Shown: positions 1 to 12,200 of the stretch, piece after piece | Layout of the letters: every line of letters starts with the position of its first letter | Position numbering within the stretch: the first letter of the stretch is position 1 | NCBI GenBank assembly: GCA_029339195.1 | Contig: JAPTJF010000037.1 | Location: 172,344 to 236,343 of the forward strand | Reading direction: 5' to 3' | Length of the DNA stretch: 64,000 bases | Origin: Micractinium sp. NFX-FRZ | Taxonomy: Eukaryota; Chlorophyta; Trebouxiophyceae; Chlorellales; Chlorellaceae | Position numbers and translations under genes: made by a program | Notes under the pieces: generated by a model | What the model saw: the letters and a program-made list of their open reading frames with translations, nothing else | Databases searched by the model: none | Told to the model about the DNA's origin: nothing

Positions 1-1614
1 CCCCCACCTCCCTGCCACCCCCACCTGTGTCCACTATCAGCGCCTCCACGCCGCCTGCATTGGCCACTTGGTCTGCGGTCAGCAGGAAGGCAGCCACCAC
101 CACCACCTGGGCAGGGGAAGGGTGCAGGGTGGGGGAGACAGCGGGTGTGAGGGGTGCAGCAAGCAGGTGCAACATGGACAGCAGCGTTGGACTGCGGTCA
201 GCATCTGGCAGGGGAGGATGCGAGGGAGGGGCGGACAGAGGGGCAGGGGTCATGGGTAGGCAGCAGCCGGCAGAGGCAGATGGGAACAAGAGGAGACTGC
301 CACTGCTGCCGCAAGGGGACCCACCCTCTCCACAACAGCTGCAGCCTCCAGCGCTGCCCCCCAGCACGACCTGCCCCACTCCCCCCCACCCCTCCTCTCC
401 CCGCACCTGCACGATCTGCGAGAGGTCCACCGTCCCCCCAAAGTAGGCCGCTGTCAGCCCCGCCAGGGCGCCCCCCTGCGGCATGGTGTGCGTGCAAGGC
501 ATGCATTCTAGCAATGCTGACAGCAAAGAGCCCCGCCAGGGCGCCCCCCTGCAGCACATTTGCAAGGTTGGCAAGCACCATGGCAGCCTGAGAACATCCT
601 GATGCCAGGGACCAACAAAGGATGGCAGAGGGCAGAACATTTGCACCCCGTTGACCGGAGTCACGGCCGCTGCTTGCAGCACCCACTCTTCTGCCTCCAA
701 CCATGTGTGCCACGCCGCTCGCCGGCTGCTGGCCGCCCCCCCTTCCAGAGTTGGAGCAGTGCCCTGCTATGCACCTGCAGTATGTTGCGCACGCCGCTCA
801 GCGTGCCGTCTGTGGGGCTCAGGAACTGCTCGGGCTGGATCTTGTTCAGCCTGAGCTCCTGGAGGGTGTAGGAGCGCTTGGGGACCTGCAGTGCCATCAG
901 ACGGGAACACGAGGTGCTGAAACGCCTGGTTGGCACACTTACATATACGGCCTGTTCCCCGCCGCACTTCATGTCTTGCTGGCGTCGTTCGCTTCAGCCA
1001 GCACGAACAAGCCTAAATGGCGAGCACAGTGCCCCCACCTGTTGCGCCTTGCCGTACGCCCGCAGTGCCCCCTCCTCTGCCAGCGCCGCTGCCAGGCTGG
1101 TGGCTTGTGCCTCTGCTTGCTGGCCCTCAGCAGCCTGCACGGGGGGTACATGCACGTCATCGGTAAGGTGATTGCAGCGAGCAAGAGAAAGGCAGGCAAG
1201 CTGGCAATGCCTGGGGGCGGCACATGGGCAAGCACGGATGGCTCCCGATTTGGCCAGCAGGGGCGTGGTACGCGAAAACACAGGGGGGCCTCTCACCAGG
1301 AGCCGGTCCAGCTCTTGCAGCCGTTGCCCCAGGCTGCTTGTTGTAGTAGCGCTGCTTCCAGAGGCGGCGTTTCCGCTGCTGCTGCCTTGCTCTGCACGGG
1401 CCATCAACGATGGGCGGCCGCCCTGCGGCTGCCGCTGCTGCCACTGCCGCCGCCGCACCACCGCCACTGCCGCTGCCGCCGACCTGCCGGTGGGCCTCCG
1501 GGACGGCTGCCACGGGCAGGAAAGCCGCAGGCAAACTGACGGAGCGCCCTCCTGAGCAGGGCCTGCGTTTGTGCGGGCGCCAGTCGCGGGCAGGTGTGCG
1601 AGGTGAGCAACCAT
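1..1614 (-). CDS. Plastid M41-like 'stress-regulated' membrane protein, 5' part only
   Basis: Five exons are visible on the minus strand: 1614-1297, 1134-1039, 885-775, 475-407 and 106-25. The last donor lies at 24, so the 3' end is outside the window. All internal junctions keep phase 0. The N-terminus is Ala/Arg/Ser-rich (MVAHLAHLPATGARTNAG...), as in a chloroplast transit peptide. A predicted coiled segment rich in Gln/Ala/Glu follows, then the block KRSYTLQELRLNKI, QFLSPTDGTLSGVRN and LQGGALAGLTAAYF. A hydrophobic segment, VVVVAAFLLTADQVANAGG, precedes EALIVDT. From memory this order matches plant plastid proteins annotated as stress-regulated or FtsH/M41-like (KRSYTLEELRLNGI..LSPVDATLGS..LQLAALLGGF..). 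The HEAGH-type metal site of that family would lie beyond the edge. The start at 1614 is the first ATG of an open exon. The family call is from memory. Confidence 0.55.
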
Positions 1615-2101
1615 TGGGAACGGGCTGCGCGTGTTTCGGATCGCTTCTGTGATAGCTGATCAGTCAAAACTCACCCACAGGTAGCGAAACTGTGCACCTC
1701 AGTCGCAACTTTCCAAGTCCTCGGCCCGCTTCTGCATGGGTGAGCCAGCGAGCAGAAACGATCCGATGGCGCGCTAGCATTTGCACAATCGTCTGTGAGC
1801 GTGGTAGCGGCGTTTCCACAGCAAGTGGGTTGCTCAGCCCCACCCTCGCCGCATTTCCGTCTTGGCACCACCGGCCCCTGCTTGCCAGCGCCTCTTCTAC
1901 GCTTTAGGTGAATCGAGGCCGCTATTTTTACGTAGCGAGAGCACCGGCAGATCTTTCTGCGGCCCACCGCGGCAGTGGCGGCGGCGGCGGCGGCGGCGGC
2001 AGGCAGTAGTGCGGTTGACCCCACGGGCAGGCCTCTTCACGCAGGCACTTTCCTTCGTTCCGGAGTCCCCGGCTGATTGGAGGCTTCAGCAAGGCGACAC
2101 C
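1615..2101. other. Divergent spacer, no gene seen
   Basis: This 487-bp spacer lies between the minus-strand plastid gene and the truncated DRG2 copy. It contains a (GGC)n run near 1977-2000 and an ATTGG (inverse CCAAT) at about 2075. I see no convincing TATA box or reading frame. Similarity to the DRG2 promoter at 9054-9255 is not apparent by eye. Confidence 0.5.
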
Positions 2102-2461
2102 ATGGGCATCCTGGAGAAGATCAAGGATATTGAGCACGAGGTAAGGGGGCTGTGCACCAGCAGATGTGACGGTGGCGCAGTTTGGCGGTGCGGTGCGGAG
2201 TGGGTGGCGGCAGGCATGTCTGTGGGTGCAGCAAGCTACAGGGGTTGCATATAAAGCCAAGGACTACAATGATGCACAGGAGTGCTGGGATTGGAGGGGC
2301 GAGCAGCAGCATGCACTGCAGGTGTGCTAGGCCGCGGCAGGGGCGGCAGGCGGTGCCCGAGCGCCCCGCTCGCTCCCCTGATTGCTCTGTTTCTTCTCCT
2401 GCTTCTTTCTCTTGCTCTACAGATGGGCAGGACACAGAAAAATAAGGCCACCGAGTTGTCA
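2102..2461 (+). pseudogene. Truncated second copy of DRG2 exons 1 and 2
   Basis: Exon-1-like DNA at 2102-2140 encodes [13 protein letters not shown] followed by a GTAAGG donor. Exon-2-like DNA starts at 2423 after CTCTACAG and encodes [11 protein letters not shown]. The same two exons open the intact DRG2 at 9256-9294 and 9475-9516. Exon identity is high but the introns (282 and 180 bp) show no recognisable similarity. Codon by codon, differences before the break are eight synonymous and one conservative (Glu/Asp). After GAG at about 2455 the sequence leaves the family, though that frame stays open to 2902. No GTPase motifs follow. It may be a dead fragment, the head of a chimeric gene, or one side of a rearrangement that displaced a paralogue. 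Confidence 0.7.
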
Positions 2462-3062
2462 CGGCGGGAGTGTGCACTCTCAGCGCGTCCATTCGCGCTG
2501 CTCTCGCTGAACTCAGTTCCCACAGCTGTCCCTCTGAAGTGTTCCTGCTGCCGCACCCTGCCGAGCCCCTCTCCTGCTGCTGCCCCGTGCTCCTGTCATC
2601 CATCTGTTCTATATCAGATACTTGTGCAATTCCCGGCATGCTTACACATGCTCCCCAGCTCAAGCAAAGGTACAAGGCACAGGCATTGTGCTGCCAGGCA
2701 GGCAGGCAGGCATAGCGTTGGGCAGGAGGCGTGCCAGCCAGGCAGTCGGGTGACGATGAAGCAGGATGCATGTGTTTCATTCTTGGAGGCCCACGAGGGG
2801 ATGATGCATGAGGGGTGTTTACAATACAAGATCATGGGATCTGAGGGGCTTGATGGAGTGAGGAAAACATGGTGCATGCTGTGTGATGTGACGATTAGGT
2901 AAATTGCTGGTTGCGGGAAGAAAGAAAGCGTGCGTGCCCGTCTTTGACACGGCTGTGTGGCTTCAGGGAGCCAGCGGGCGCTCCCTCAAGCTCAGGGCGC
3001 CTTAGATGGGCGTACTAGTCGTGGTGCACGCCCAAAGGCGGGCGCCAGCAGCCCAGGATGCC
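2462..3062. other. Downstream spacer, no confident gene
   Basis: This is mostly non-coding sequence between the broken DRG2 copy and the 3' end of the minus-strand SNM1-like gene. The frame opened by the DRG2 fragment continues to a stop at 2902 but shows no recognisable domain. A (GGCAGGCAGGCAGG) run lies at 2696-2712. On the minus strand a TGTAA at 2823-2819 could be the 3' signal of the SNM1-like gene. Confidence 0.4.
2819..2823 (-). terminator. Putative TGTAA poly(A) signal of the SNM1-like gene
   Basis: TGTAAAC reads on the minus strand about 240 bp past the stop at 3063. UGUAA is the usual poly(A) signal in green algae. Assignment rests on position and motif only. Confidence 0.35.
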
Positions 3063-6000
3063 TCACCCCAGTGCCATCTCCTGCACATCCTCCTCCTCTG
3101 CAGCGGCCGCCCAGGCCGCCTGCGCCACCGCTGCTGCCGCCTCGCCTGCCCCCTCCTCCTCATCTGAATCTGTCCAGTAGCGCCTGCACATCCCCTCCTC
3201 ATCTATCTCTGCCTCTGCAGCGGCCGCCCGGGCCGCCTGCGCCACCGCTGCTACTGCCCATGAAGGAACCCGGCCCCCGGCGGCGGCTGCCGCGGCTGCC
3301 GCCTCCTCCTGCTCCTCCTCCCCCTCCTCTGCCTCCTCCTCGCCTGACTCCTCCCCCTCCTCTGACTCCTCCTCCTCTGACTCCTCCTCCTCCTCATCTG
3401 CCCAGGTGCAGAGGTGGCGGCTGTCCCGGCTGGAGGTCAGGCCCAGCACGTGCTTCTTGCGCAGCCCAAACTCGTCGTGCAGCAAGCGCACCACGCTGCG
3501 CATGCCCTGCGGCGTGCTGTGGTCGGAGTAGCTGGCGCCAATGCTGACCACGCCGCCCTTGGTGTTGTAGTCTGCTGTGGTGCCCTCCAGCACCAGCGGC
3601 ACGCTGCGCCTGCGGCTGTAGTAGCCAGCTGTCTCGGGGTACAGCACGCGCAGCACCTCCAGCGCCCCCAGGCCTTTCTGCAGGCGAGCAGGGCAGTGCA
3701 GTGCATCGCCATCAGTCGTGTATGCGCAAAAGAGGGGGCGCGGCAGGTGGGCAGCAGGCCTGCAGGATGCGCATGCAAACCGGCGAAGAGGCACGCAGGG
3801 CGGCAGGCAGGCAGGCAAGGGGTAACAAACACTGGCATCCTTGCCCGTGCGCTGGCAACCCCGCCCACATCAGCTGCCCACCTGGCGTGCTTCCCGTAAG
3901 CCAGGCAGCCGACAAACGACTCACTCTGCTTCCCACTACTGCCCTCAACCCAACACCCAACTCCCGCGCACCGGGTCTGCGTGCCTCAGGTAGTCCAGCA
4001 GGCGGGCGGAGCGGCCAAAGGAGGTCCCGGCTGTGCGCAGGCTCACAACAAACACCTTGGCCTTGGTGGGGTCGGTGGTGAAGCCCTGCTCAGCCATGGC
4101 CTCGTATCCCATCATTGAACGCTGCAGCCATGGGCAGGAGGGCAGGCGAGCGGTGCTAATTCAGAACGTTGAGGGTGCAGGCACCAGCAGTGGGCAGACA
4201 GTGCACAGGTGAGGTAATGAGACGACACACGGCTTTGCCGGTGGAACCCTTCCGCTACCAGCCCTCCAGCCTCTGTTCCGCCCATCGGGCACCCTTGCCC
4301 TCTCAAGCTGACGAGCAAGCAGGCCTTCTACAGTTGCCACCGCCCCACCCACCCACCATCATGGCGGCGATGTCGCGCTCCAGGTGCACCTTGTTGCCAG
4401 GGCCAAACACCTCCTCCGCCAGCTTCAGCGCCAGCTGCGGCCGTGTGCTGCACCGGTGTGCTGGCACGACCACAGCGTGGGGCTTCATGTACGCTCCAAA
4501 GGGCCTGCAGGGGGGAGGGGATGAGAGGACGGAGGAGGGGTTTGGTGGGGGACAGTGGCGGCGGGGCGGGAAGATGTGGGCACGGCGCGGAGCTTCACAC
4601 GTTGAACAGGCCGAGGCGGGCGCGTCGTGGCTGCAAAGGGCAAGGGAGACGATGGGGCACGCACAACACGATCTGAGGGTAGGAGCGCGCATAGACAATT
4701 GAGTGCCATTGCAGTACGCGCTGACGAACTAGGCAGGGCAGGCACGAGAGGCAGTGCAGTGCAGGCGGCAGAGCTCTCATACCAAGCATGCACCGGCATC
4801 CGGCAGGCAGACAAAGATGCATGCAGCAGCGGCGGCACCAAAACGCACAGAGACTTGCGGCATTGGCCAGCTGGCAGCAGGAGGCAGGGCGCACCCGAAT
4901 GTCGACTTCACGGTCTGCAGCAGCTCGCGCGTCCCCGCGCCCCGGGTCATCCCCTGCCCGCTGCCCGCCTTCACCCGGGTGTCATCCACCACCACCTGTC
5001 CCCAGAATGGCCGGCGCTGGTCGGCGCGCAGCGCCTGCATCACGCTGTCCACCCCCTTCTTCAGGCTCTCTGCCAGGCTGGCAGCCTGCGGGAAGCAGTC
5101 GTCACCCTGCAAGGAAGAAGTGCATTGCGCGTCAGTGCATGGCAGGCAAGCAGGCAGTGCTCTGCATTGCTGTCCTGAGCCTCCCATGGGCCATGCAGCA
5201 GGGAGGATTGTGCTGGTCTCATGGCAGGCCCAGAGGAGTGCACGCAGGGAAGGCAGGCAGGCAAGCTGGCAAAGCGGCACGGTGAGCCCACCCCTGCCCC
5301 ACACACCTGCATGTTGTGCCTGCCATTGCTGCATGTGCTTTGCCTGCCGTCAGCCATGCAGGTGCGACACCCCACCCAAGGCAGTGCCCCTCAGCGCCTC
5401 ACCTCATCCGCGCACACATCACCCAGCGCAATGTCCACACGCCCGCTCCTAGAGCCGATCACCATGGAGGCGCTGCCGTGAATGTGGAGGGCTGGTGCGG
5501 GGTAAATCAGCAGCGGGCCTAGGCCGCCCTGTGGCAGGGCAACGGTCAGCTTGCCCTCAGCCAGCGGGTGCAGGCCACACATGGGGCCCGTGTCGCCCGG
5601 GCACTCTCCCGGCCCGTCACGCATCCGCTCATGGAACCCTGACAGGGTGACGAGTGTGCCGTACAGCGAGCGCTCGCCGCTGGTCAGCTGCTGCTGCCGC
5701 GCCAGCGAGCCGTGCCCCGTGAAGTGGTCTGCAGCAGCGGCGGCAGCAGCAAATCGTCTGGTCTTGCAGTCTGCTGATCTGGCCAGCCTTCAATGACCAC
5801 CGTCACTCACCCGCTGTCCCCTCAACCCCTTCCACACCTGGGCACACATGCGCGCTCACATGCTCCTGCCCCACTTGCATCATTGGCCCTTCCATCTCTC
5901 CCCTGTGAGTCCCATCCCACTTCTCCTACTCTGCCCAGCACTGTGCCCTCTTCTGCCTGTGCCGTGCTCACCTCTGTGACCGCCTGCACTCCCCTCATCG

Positions 6001-9000
6001 CCTTTCTGGAGGGGCCCTCCTCTACTCCCACACACCGCTACTCCGCTCCCGCCCTCTCTACTCCTCAGAGCTGCATAACACTCACCGTCGTGTGCGTGAG
6101 TCACTATGTGGCGCGAGATGCCGTCGGTGGCGGGGTTGCCGTAGTCCACACAGATGTGGCTGTCTTGGTCGCCCAGCACAGCGCACGCCAGGCGGTGCTC
6201 CTGCAGGAGACGTTCAAGAGAGAAAAGGAAAGGGAGGGGAGCGGAGGACGGAGATCTTTGTCAGCCAGTGCAGAGCTGTGCGCAGAAGGCTTGCTTTCCT
6301 CCCTCCTTGCTTCCATGCACACTGTGTGCATGGCAGAGCATGCAGCCGCCATTGCAATTTTCAGGCACGCACCCAGACCTCAGGGGGCCCCACATACCAG
6401 ACCTTCCTCCACATGCTCTACACCGCAGCCCTCACTGATGTGTTGGCAAAGGAGGCAGGTACATGCAGGGGCGTACATGCAGGCAGCGGCGACATGCAAG
6501 GCAGCCTGAATGTACGCGTGTTGCTTGGAGGGTGGCCCGCTCACCTCTGTCACCTCGCCCTCCGGCGCCTCCGCATCCTCGTACTCCCCCTCCAGCGCCA
6601 CCTTGGACCATGCCCTGCAGGCATATAACACAGGCACACAATGGATCAGGGCGAGGCCAGCGACCCGAAGTTGTGCAGGGGCAGCCTGGGGGAGCAGGAC
6701 ACTCACATAAAGAGGGAGCCAACCGGGCAGCTGCCTCACAGCGTGCTTTGAAGCGTGCCGGGCTGAGCCCGCCTCCCTTACTCCCTGCACGCACCCCTGC
6801 CAGCCAGCCCATCCCAACGCAGCATACCAAGCACGCACTTTCTAGCGGGTGCCTCACCTGGTCAGCTTGGCGTCTGTGCCAGGCAGGCAGTAGCCAACCA
6901 CGCGCGCCTTGGCTGCGTGCTGTGGGATGGCCTCCACCCGGCGCAGCTGCCCCGCCGCCACCGAGCGCCCCAGCTGTTTAGTGGCAGCAGCCACAGTGGC
7001 TGCGCCGCCTGCCAGCTGGGCCACCTCTCCTGCAGTCGCTACCATGCCCGCACTGATGCCGCCCTGCGCCAGAAATGCCGCCACGCTGGCGCCTGGGTAG
7101 GTCTGGGCTACAGCCGCCATGGAGTCCCTGCACAGGCAGGGGGTGCGCACGAGCAAGCAGCGGTGGGCAATGTGAGCAAGTCACAGGCTTACAAGACTGA
7201 GTTCGAGGGCTGCACCATCAAACCCGGCCCAAAGAGCATGTCGACATAATCTGCCCTCGCGCCCGTAGCCCCAATTACATTGAGGACTGCAGCTCAATGA
7301 TGCTCAACACCAGTGCCAAATCTCTGGGTGCCTTCGTGCAAAGTAGATGGATCACCACTTGCTTTGCAAGTGATCATTGCAAGGCGTGCAATGCACCCAC
7401 CCGTGTGTATCATCACAGGAAGGACGTGCACCAGAGGTACACACCCCGCGTAGCCCCTGCCGGCCCTGCCCCGCCACCTCTATAAATCCACCCCGAGCCC
7501 CTCCCCCTCAGCCCCTGCCCACCAGTTAGTCCCGGGGTCAATGCCCCCTCCTGACCCCACCTCAACCCACGATACGACTCTGCCCGCGCCGCTGTTCCCC
7601 TTCACATGTAATGTTTCCTCAGCCCTATACCCCGACCCGCCTATCCCCCACCCGACTCACTGAATGCTCTGCTCAGAGGTGTCCCAGCGGGTGAAGAACA
7701 CGTAGGAGCGCTCTGAGTCGGCCTCCATCACTACCTGCATGGGCACCGCCACCTTGCGCAAGGGCGTGGCGCCGCCCCACAGGCTCTCCCCAGCGGGCAG
7801 GGGGCCTTGCGTGACAGAGTTGTTGAGGGCCAGGCCCACTGTGTCAATGTTGGTAGTGGCAGGCACTGCCAGTCCCTTCTGCTCCATCATGTGCCGCACA
7901 GCAGCAAGTGTCTGGGGCGCGGTGGTGAACTCGTGTGGGGCAAGCCCGGCGGTGTACTGGCGCACCAGCTCGGGCGTCTGCACCAGTGCCGCCTGCTCCT
8001 TCCACTCCCTGCCACAGAAAGGAGGGACAGGCGGAAAGCAGGGAGCAGGTAGGTGCGACCGGGCTCTGGTGCAGGGACACACCTTGGCGCAGGCTCGGGA
8101 GCAGGAAGCATGTATGCTGGCTCCCGACGCCCCGTTGCTGACCTGGCACCCTGCCCATGCAAGGCCGGTGGCTAGGTTCCCGCCCCGCTGGTGCAAGGCC
8201 CACCTGATGGTGTCCTCGGGAGTGTCCACGTGGCAGTAGGCCACGCGCCGCCCGCCGCCAATGCGGCGCGCCTCGCCAGTAGGGTCCACTGACAGCAGGC
8301 GCAGGCGCGTTTGCCCGCCCGCCCCCGCCGCCGCTGCAGCAGCGGCAGCCGCGCCGCAAGCCGCTCCGGCTGCAGAGGTCTCCGCCCCCGCTGCTGCCTC
8401 CCCGCCTGCTGCCGCCTCTGCCCCTGCATCTGAAGACACTATGAAAGGGTGCAGCCCCTTCCACATGTCCTTGTAGGTGAGGTTGACGCCGCTGGCTGCG
8501 GACGCCTGGATCACAGCCTCGTTTGGGGGCAGGATGACGCCGGGCGGAAAGATGCTAGCCACCACCCGCGCCACGGCCGTGTCCTTGAAGGCGCCGGTGG
8601 CTTTGAGCATCCAGTCACTGCGGGCATGAAGGGTAAGCGCAGTAATAAGTAAGTTGCAGGAGAGGCACAGCTTCTCTGAATCAAGACTGCAGAACACCAT
8701 GGGCGGCTGGCCCCCGCCGGAGGCGGCTGCCAGCAGAAGCCGCGGAGGCAGCCCGCTCCCAGAGCCCTACTACGCCATGCTCACTTGATGACCTTCTCGC
8801 GGGTGCTCCACAGGGTGTACCCATTGCGCGGCGTGCCCCCGACAGTTCTGGCCGTAACCTTTCGAAGGGCAACGATGAGCCCCCAGCCCAGGGGCCCATC
8901 CACTCGCGTGGGCGTGACCATGGGGCGCAGGCAGTTGAAGGCGTCCATCGGATTGCAGCCAGTCCACTCCTGCACGTCAGCCTCTGTGAACACCAAGTTC

Positions 9001-9053
9001 GGCTCGAGGTGCCGCACCACCTCCGCCCTATTCATGTGAGTTTTGGGAGGCAT
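3063..9053 (-). CDS. Divergent SNM1/PSO2-like metallo-beta-lactamase/beta-CASP protein
   Basis: Eleven exons with consistent phases give 978 residues: 9053-8785, 8617-8204, 8008-7661, 7127-6858, 6614-6545, 6200-6086, 5728-5403, 5106-4895, 4504-4357, 4121-3972 and 3677-3063. The first ~455 residues (NLVFTEADVQEWTG..., an Ala/Gly linker, then an Ala-rich segment) match nothing I know. From about 458 a metallo-beta-lactamase pattern appears: CVDYGNP, then IVTHAHDDHFTG (HxHxDH at H492/H494/D496/H497, split across two exons), PALHIHGSAS (H577/H579) and IALGDV (D599). Beta-CASP-like motifs follow: VVVDDT (D645; compare LDTT of SNM1), a 'VVVPAH..LKLAEEVFG' helix and ASYSDHSTPQ (H827; compare YSEHSS). 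The tail is highly acidic (Glu/Asp) with Ala-rich repeats. SNM1-family enzymes are 5' exonucleases in cross-link repair. Nuclease activity here is inferred. The gene is head-to-head with DRG2. Confidence 0.6.
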
Positions 9054-9255
9054 TCTGGCGAGCTAAGGATCTCATACAATGCAAGCAGGCCGTGTCCAAG
9101 ATCTTGAGAGCTTGAGAAGACGCGCCGCCTGACGTGGCGCCTCTTCTGTCTTGGCAGCTTCTTGGCAGGTTAGCGGCCCGAAGCCAGATCAATTTCTTCT
9201 CCCCGAGACCACTTGCGCACTTCAAATACCCAATAGCCTCCGCGCAGCCGGCACG
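9054..9255. promoter_or_regulatory. 202-bp shared promoter of the SNM1-like gene and DRG2
   Basis: The two start codons face each other across only 202 bp, so promoter elements and both 5' UTRs must overlap or abut. A CCAAT lies at about 9231-9235, just upstream of DRG2. No TATA box is seen. Confidence 0.5.
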
Positions 9256-12200
9256 ATGGGCATTCTAGACAAAATAAAGGATATAGAGCACGAGGTAAGC
9301 ACAGCGGGGCATAAGTGGTTGTATTGAAAGGTCGGGGACGCGCCGCAGCGGAGTGAGCCACTCCCGTGCCACCGCCGCGTCCTGCCGCCACTGCCGCCGC
9401 TTCCGCAACGCTGCGTCGGCAGGCAGCACACACCGCCCTAACTTGCTTCTCGTTCGGGTGGTCTTGCTCTGCAGATGGGCAGGACACAGAAGAACAAGGC
9501 CACAGAGTTTCACATGGTTTTTTCTGCTGCCGGATTTTTTCTAAAGAAGCTACCCTCTGCGTGCCGTCCTCCTGCATTCCTGCCTCTGTGCTGTGCTGGC
9601 CGCTGGCGAGCCGGCGGCGCTGCCGCCTGCCTGCCTGCCTGCTGCTGCACAGAGTACCACATGGAGAGCAGCCGCAGTCGTTTTCTGCTGCTGCTGGTGT
9701 TGCTGCTTGCTGGCCCGCCTGTGGTGTGATCAAAATCCTTCTCTCTTTCGAATGACTGCAGGGCCAGCTGAAGGCCAAGCTGGCCAAGCTGCGCACACAG
9801 CTGCAGGAGGGCACATCCAAGGTGCGGCGCTGCAGGGCGGTGGGCATGGGTGTACTGGCCGGGCGCCTCTCCTGAAGGAGTGAGCCTGAAGGACCTGGTT
9901 GCTGGGATTGCTGGGGCGGTGGTGACATCAGCTCCAGGCCATGGCGCTCCCCCCCCATGCCTGATCACCTTACCTCCCCTCTGCCCCCCTGCCTGCCCCA
10001 ACAAACAGAGCGGCGGAGCTGGCGACGGGTTTGAGGTGCAGAAGTACGGCGATGGGCGGGTCGCGCTCATCGGCTTCCCCTCGGGTGAGAGCCCCTCGCA
10101 GCGTGACCCTGCAAGGGGGACGGGATGTGGCTGCATCAGCTCGCTGGGCTGGTTCATGCACAGCAGACACTTCTGCGCAGCCTTTTACAGCTGCTGGGTC
10201 ACAAAGTGTTTGCACAGGCTGCCCAAGACTCGCTCCCCAGCTCAAAAGACAGCTATTGCAGTCCAGCCCACCGACCCAGGGCCCGATCTGCACCCAGACT
10301 TGGCCTCTCTTCCCCCTCTCACGCACAGCAAAGTGACCTTTTGCCTCCCCTATGACTGTGCGCAGTGGGCAAGTCCACGCTGCTGACGGAGCTGACGGGC
10401 ACCGACTCGGAGGCGGCGGGGTACGAGTTCACCACGTGAGTGAGGTGCCGGGCAGGGATTGTTACGAGGGCAGAGGACGGGCATCAGGGGCAAGGAAGGC
10501 CCCAACAGCAGGGGCATGGGGCGGCAGAGGCTGGCAGAGGCGGGGGTAGGCCGGGTAGACGGCGGGGTACGAGTTCACCACGTGAGTGCACCGCACGGGG
10601 TCCGGAGGAGGGGCGGGGGCAGCAGCCCTAGTAGGGGCGGGGGAGTCCTAGTAGGGTGAGGCTGGCCTGCTCCCCGGGCCTCATCCGCTTGCCATGTGTG
10701 CTGTGGTCCCATTCCTTTCAACCTCTTCATTCTCTGCTTGCTTCCTTGCAGGCTGACGTGCATCCCCCGGCGTCATCCACCTGCCATGCGTGCTGTGGTC
10801 TCACACCCCGCAATTTCTTCCTTCCCCTCTTGCTTCCTTGCAGGCTGACCTGCATCCCGGGCGTCATCCACTACAACGATGCCAAGATCCAGCTGCTGGA
10901 TCTGCCGGGAATCATTGAGGGGGCAGCAGAGGGCCGAGGTGTGTTGCAGGGAGGGGCAGGGGGCTGGCAAGGGCAGCTGAGGGCGGAGGCCAAGCAGGAT
11001 GTTGGCGCCCGGCACAGCAGGGAGAGGAAATCCAGCAATGGTGGCCTGCGCGCCTGCTTGCAGCGGGCACAGGCACACCCTCCCCAGTCTGCTTAAATGT
11101 GTTTAGTCTAGCCCAAGGTGTTCACAACCCAACCGACACCCATGCCTGCCCTGCAGGCCGCGGTCGCCAGGTCATCGCTGTGTGCAAGAGCGCTGACCTG
11201 CTGCTGATGGTGCTAGATGCTGGGAAGCCGCACTACCACAGGGAGATCCTGACGCGAGAGCTGGAGTCGGTGAGCTCTGGTACTGCAGATGGGATACTCC
11301 AGAGGGCAGGGTGGGAGGCTAAGGGAAGGGGGCGGTACTACTGCCTACTACTATAGGGGAGACTGACGCAAGAGCTGGAGTTGGTGAGCTCTGGTACTGC
11401 AGATGGGGTAATGCAGAGGGCATGGTGAGAGAAGGGGAAGGGGGGCGGCAGTACCACAGCGACACTTTGATGGGAGAGCGCAAGGGGGGGGGGGGGGGTG
11501 GCAGGGGTCGGGAGAGGGAGTTTTAAGGGCCATAAGAGGGCAGGAGAGTCAGGGAGCAGGGCAGGCGGAAGCGGGAGGTGGAGGCGATGGTTGGGCTGCA
11601 AAGTGGGGCTGTGTCTAGGCTGTTTTGGTTCCCAAAATCACCAGCAAGAACACGAGGCCCTGCGCACTGACCGACGCACATGCACCCACGAACGTCACCC
11701 TTGCTGCCCTCTGCAGGTGGGCATGCGCCCTGACCGGTCGCGCCCCCGACATCATGGCACACAACAGACTGCGCTCCATGCACCACACACACTCACTGAC
11801 CCCACATTCAACGCCCCATGCCGCCCTCGGCAGGTGGGCATGCGCCTGAACCGCAAGCCGCCCAACATCACGTACAAGAAGAAGAAGACGGGCGGCATCG
11901 CCATCAACTCCATGCTGCAGCTCACACACCTGGACGAGCGCATGGTGCAGCGCATCCTGCAGGTGCGCTGCGCTGTGCTGTGCATGCTGTGGTTGTGGTG
12001 TTAAGTCGCTGGTGCTATGCTGTGCTGTGTGCGCTGTGGATGTTGTGCCACTGTTGCTGTGTTGTGACATGCCTGCACCTTACAAAAGCTGAGCACGCGC
12101 ATGGTTCAGCTGGCGAGCTGACGTGCCATGCTTTGCACACAGTGCAGATGTGCACGAGACGTGCATGCTGGGCATACCTCGTGCCGCCCGCCCCCCCCGC

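Noticed and set aside
2957..3547. Long proline-rich plus-strand reading frame
   Set aside because: It is the antisense shadow of the acidic Ala/Glu tail of the SNM1-like gene; GC-rich repeats keep all frames open.
7470..7495. CTATAAATCC as a TATA box
   Set aside because: It lies inside a 533-bp intron of the SNM1-like gene with no gene start nearby.
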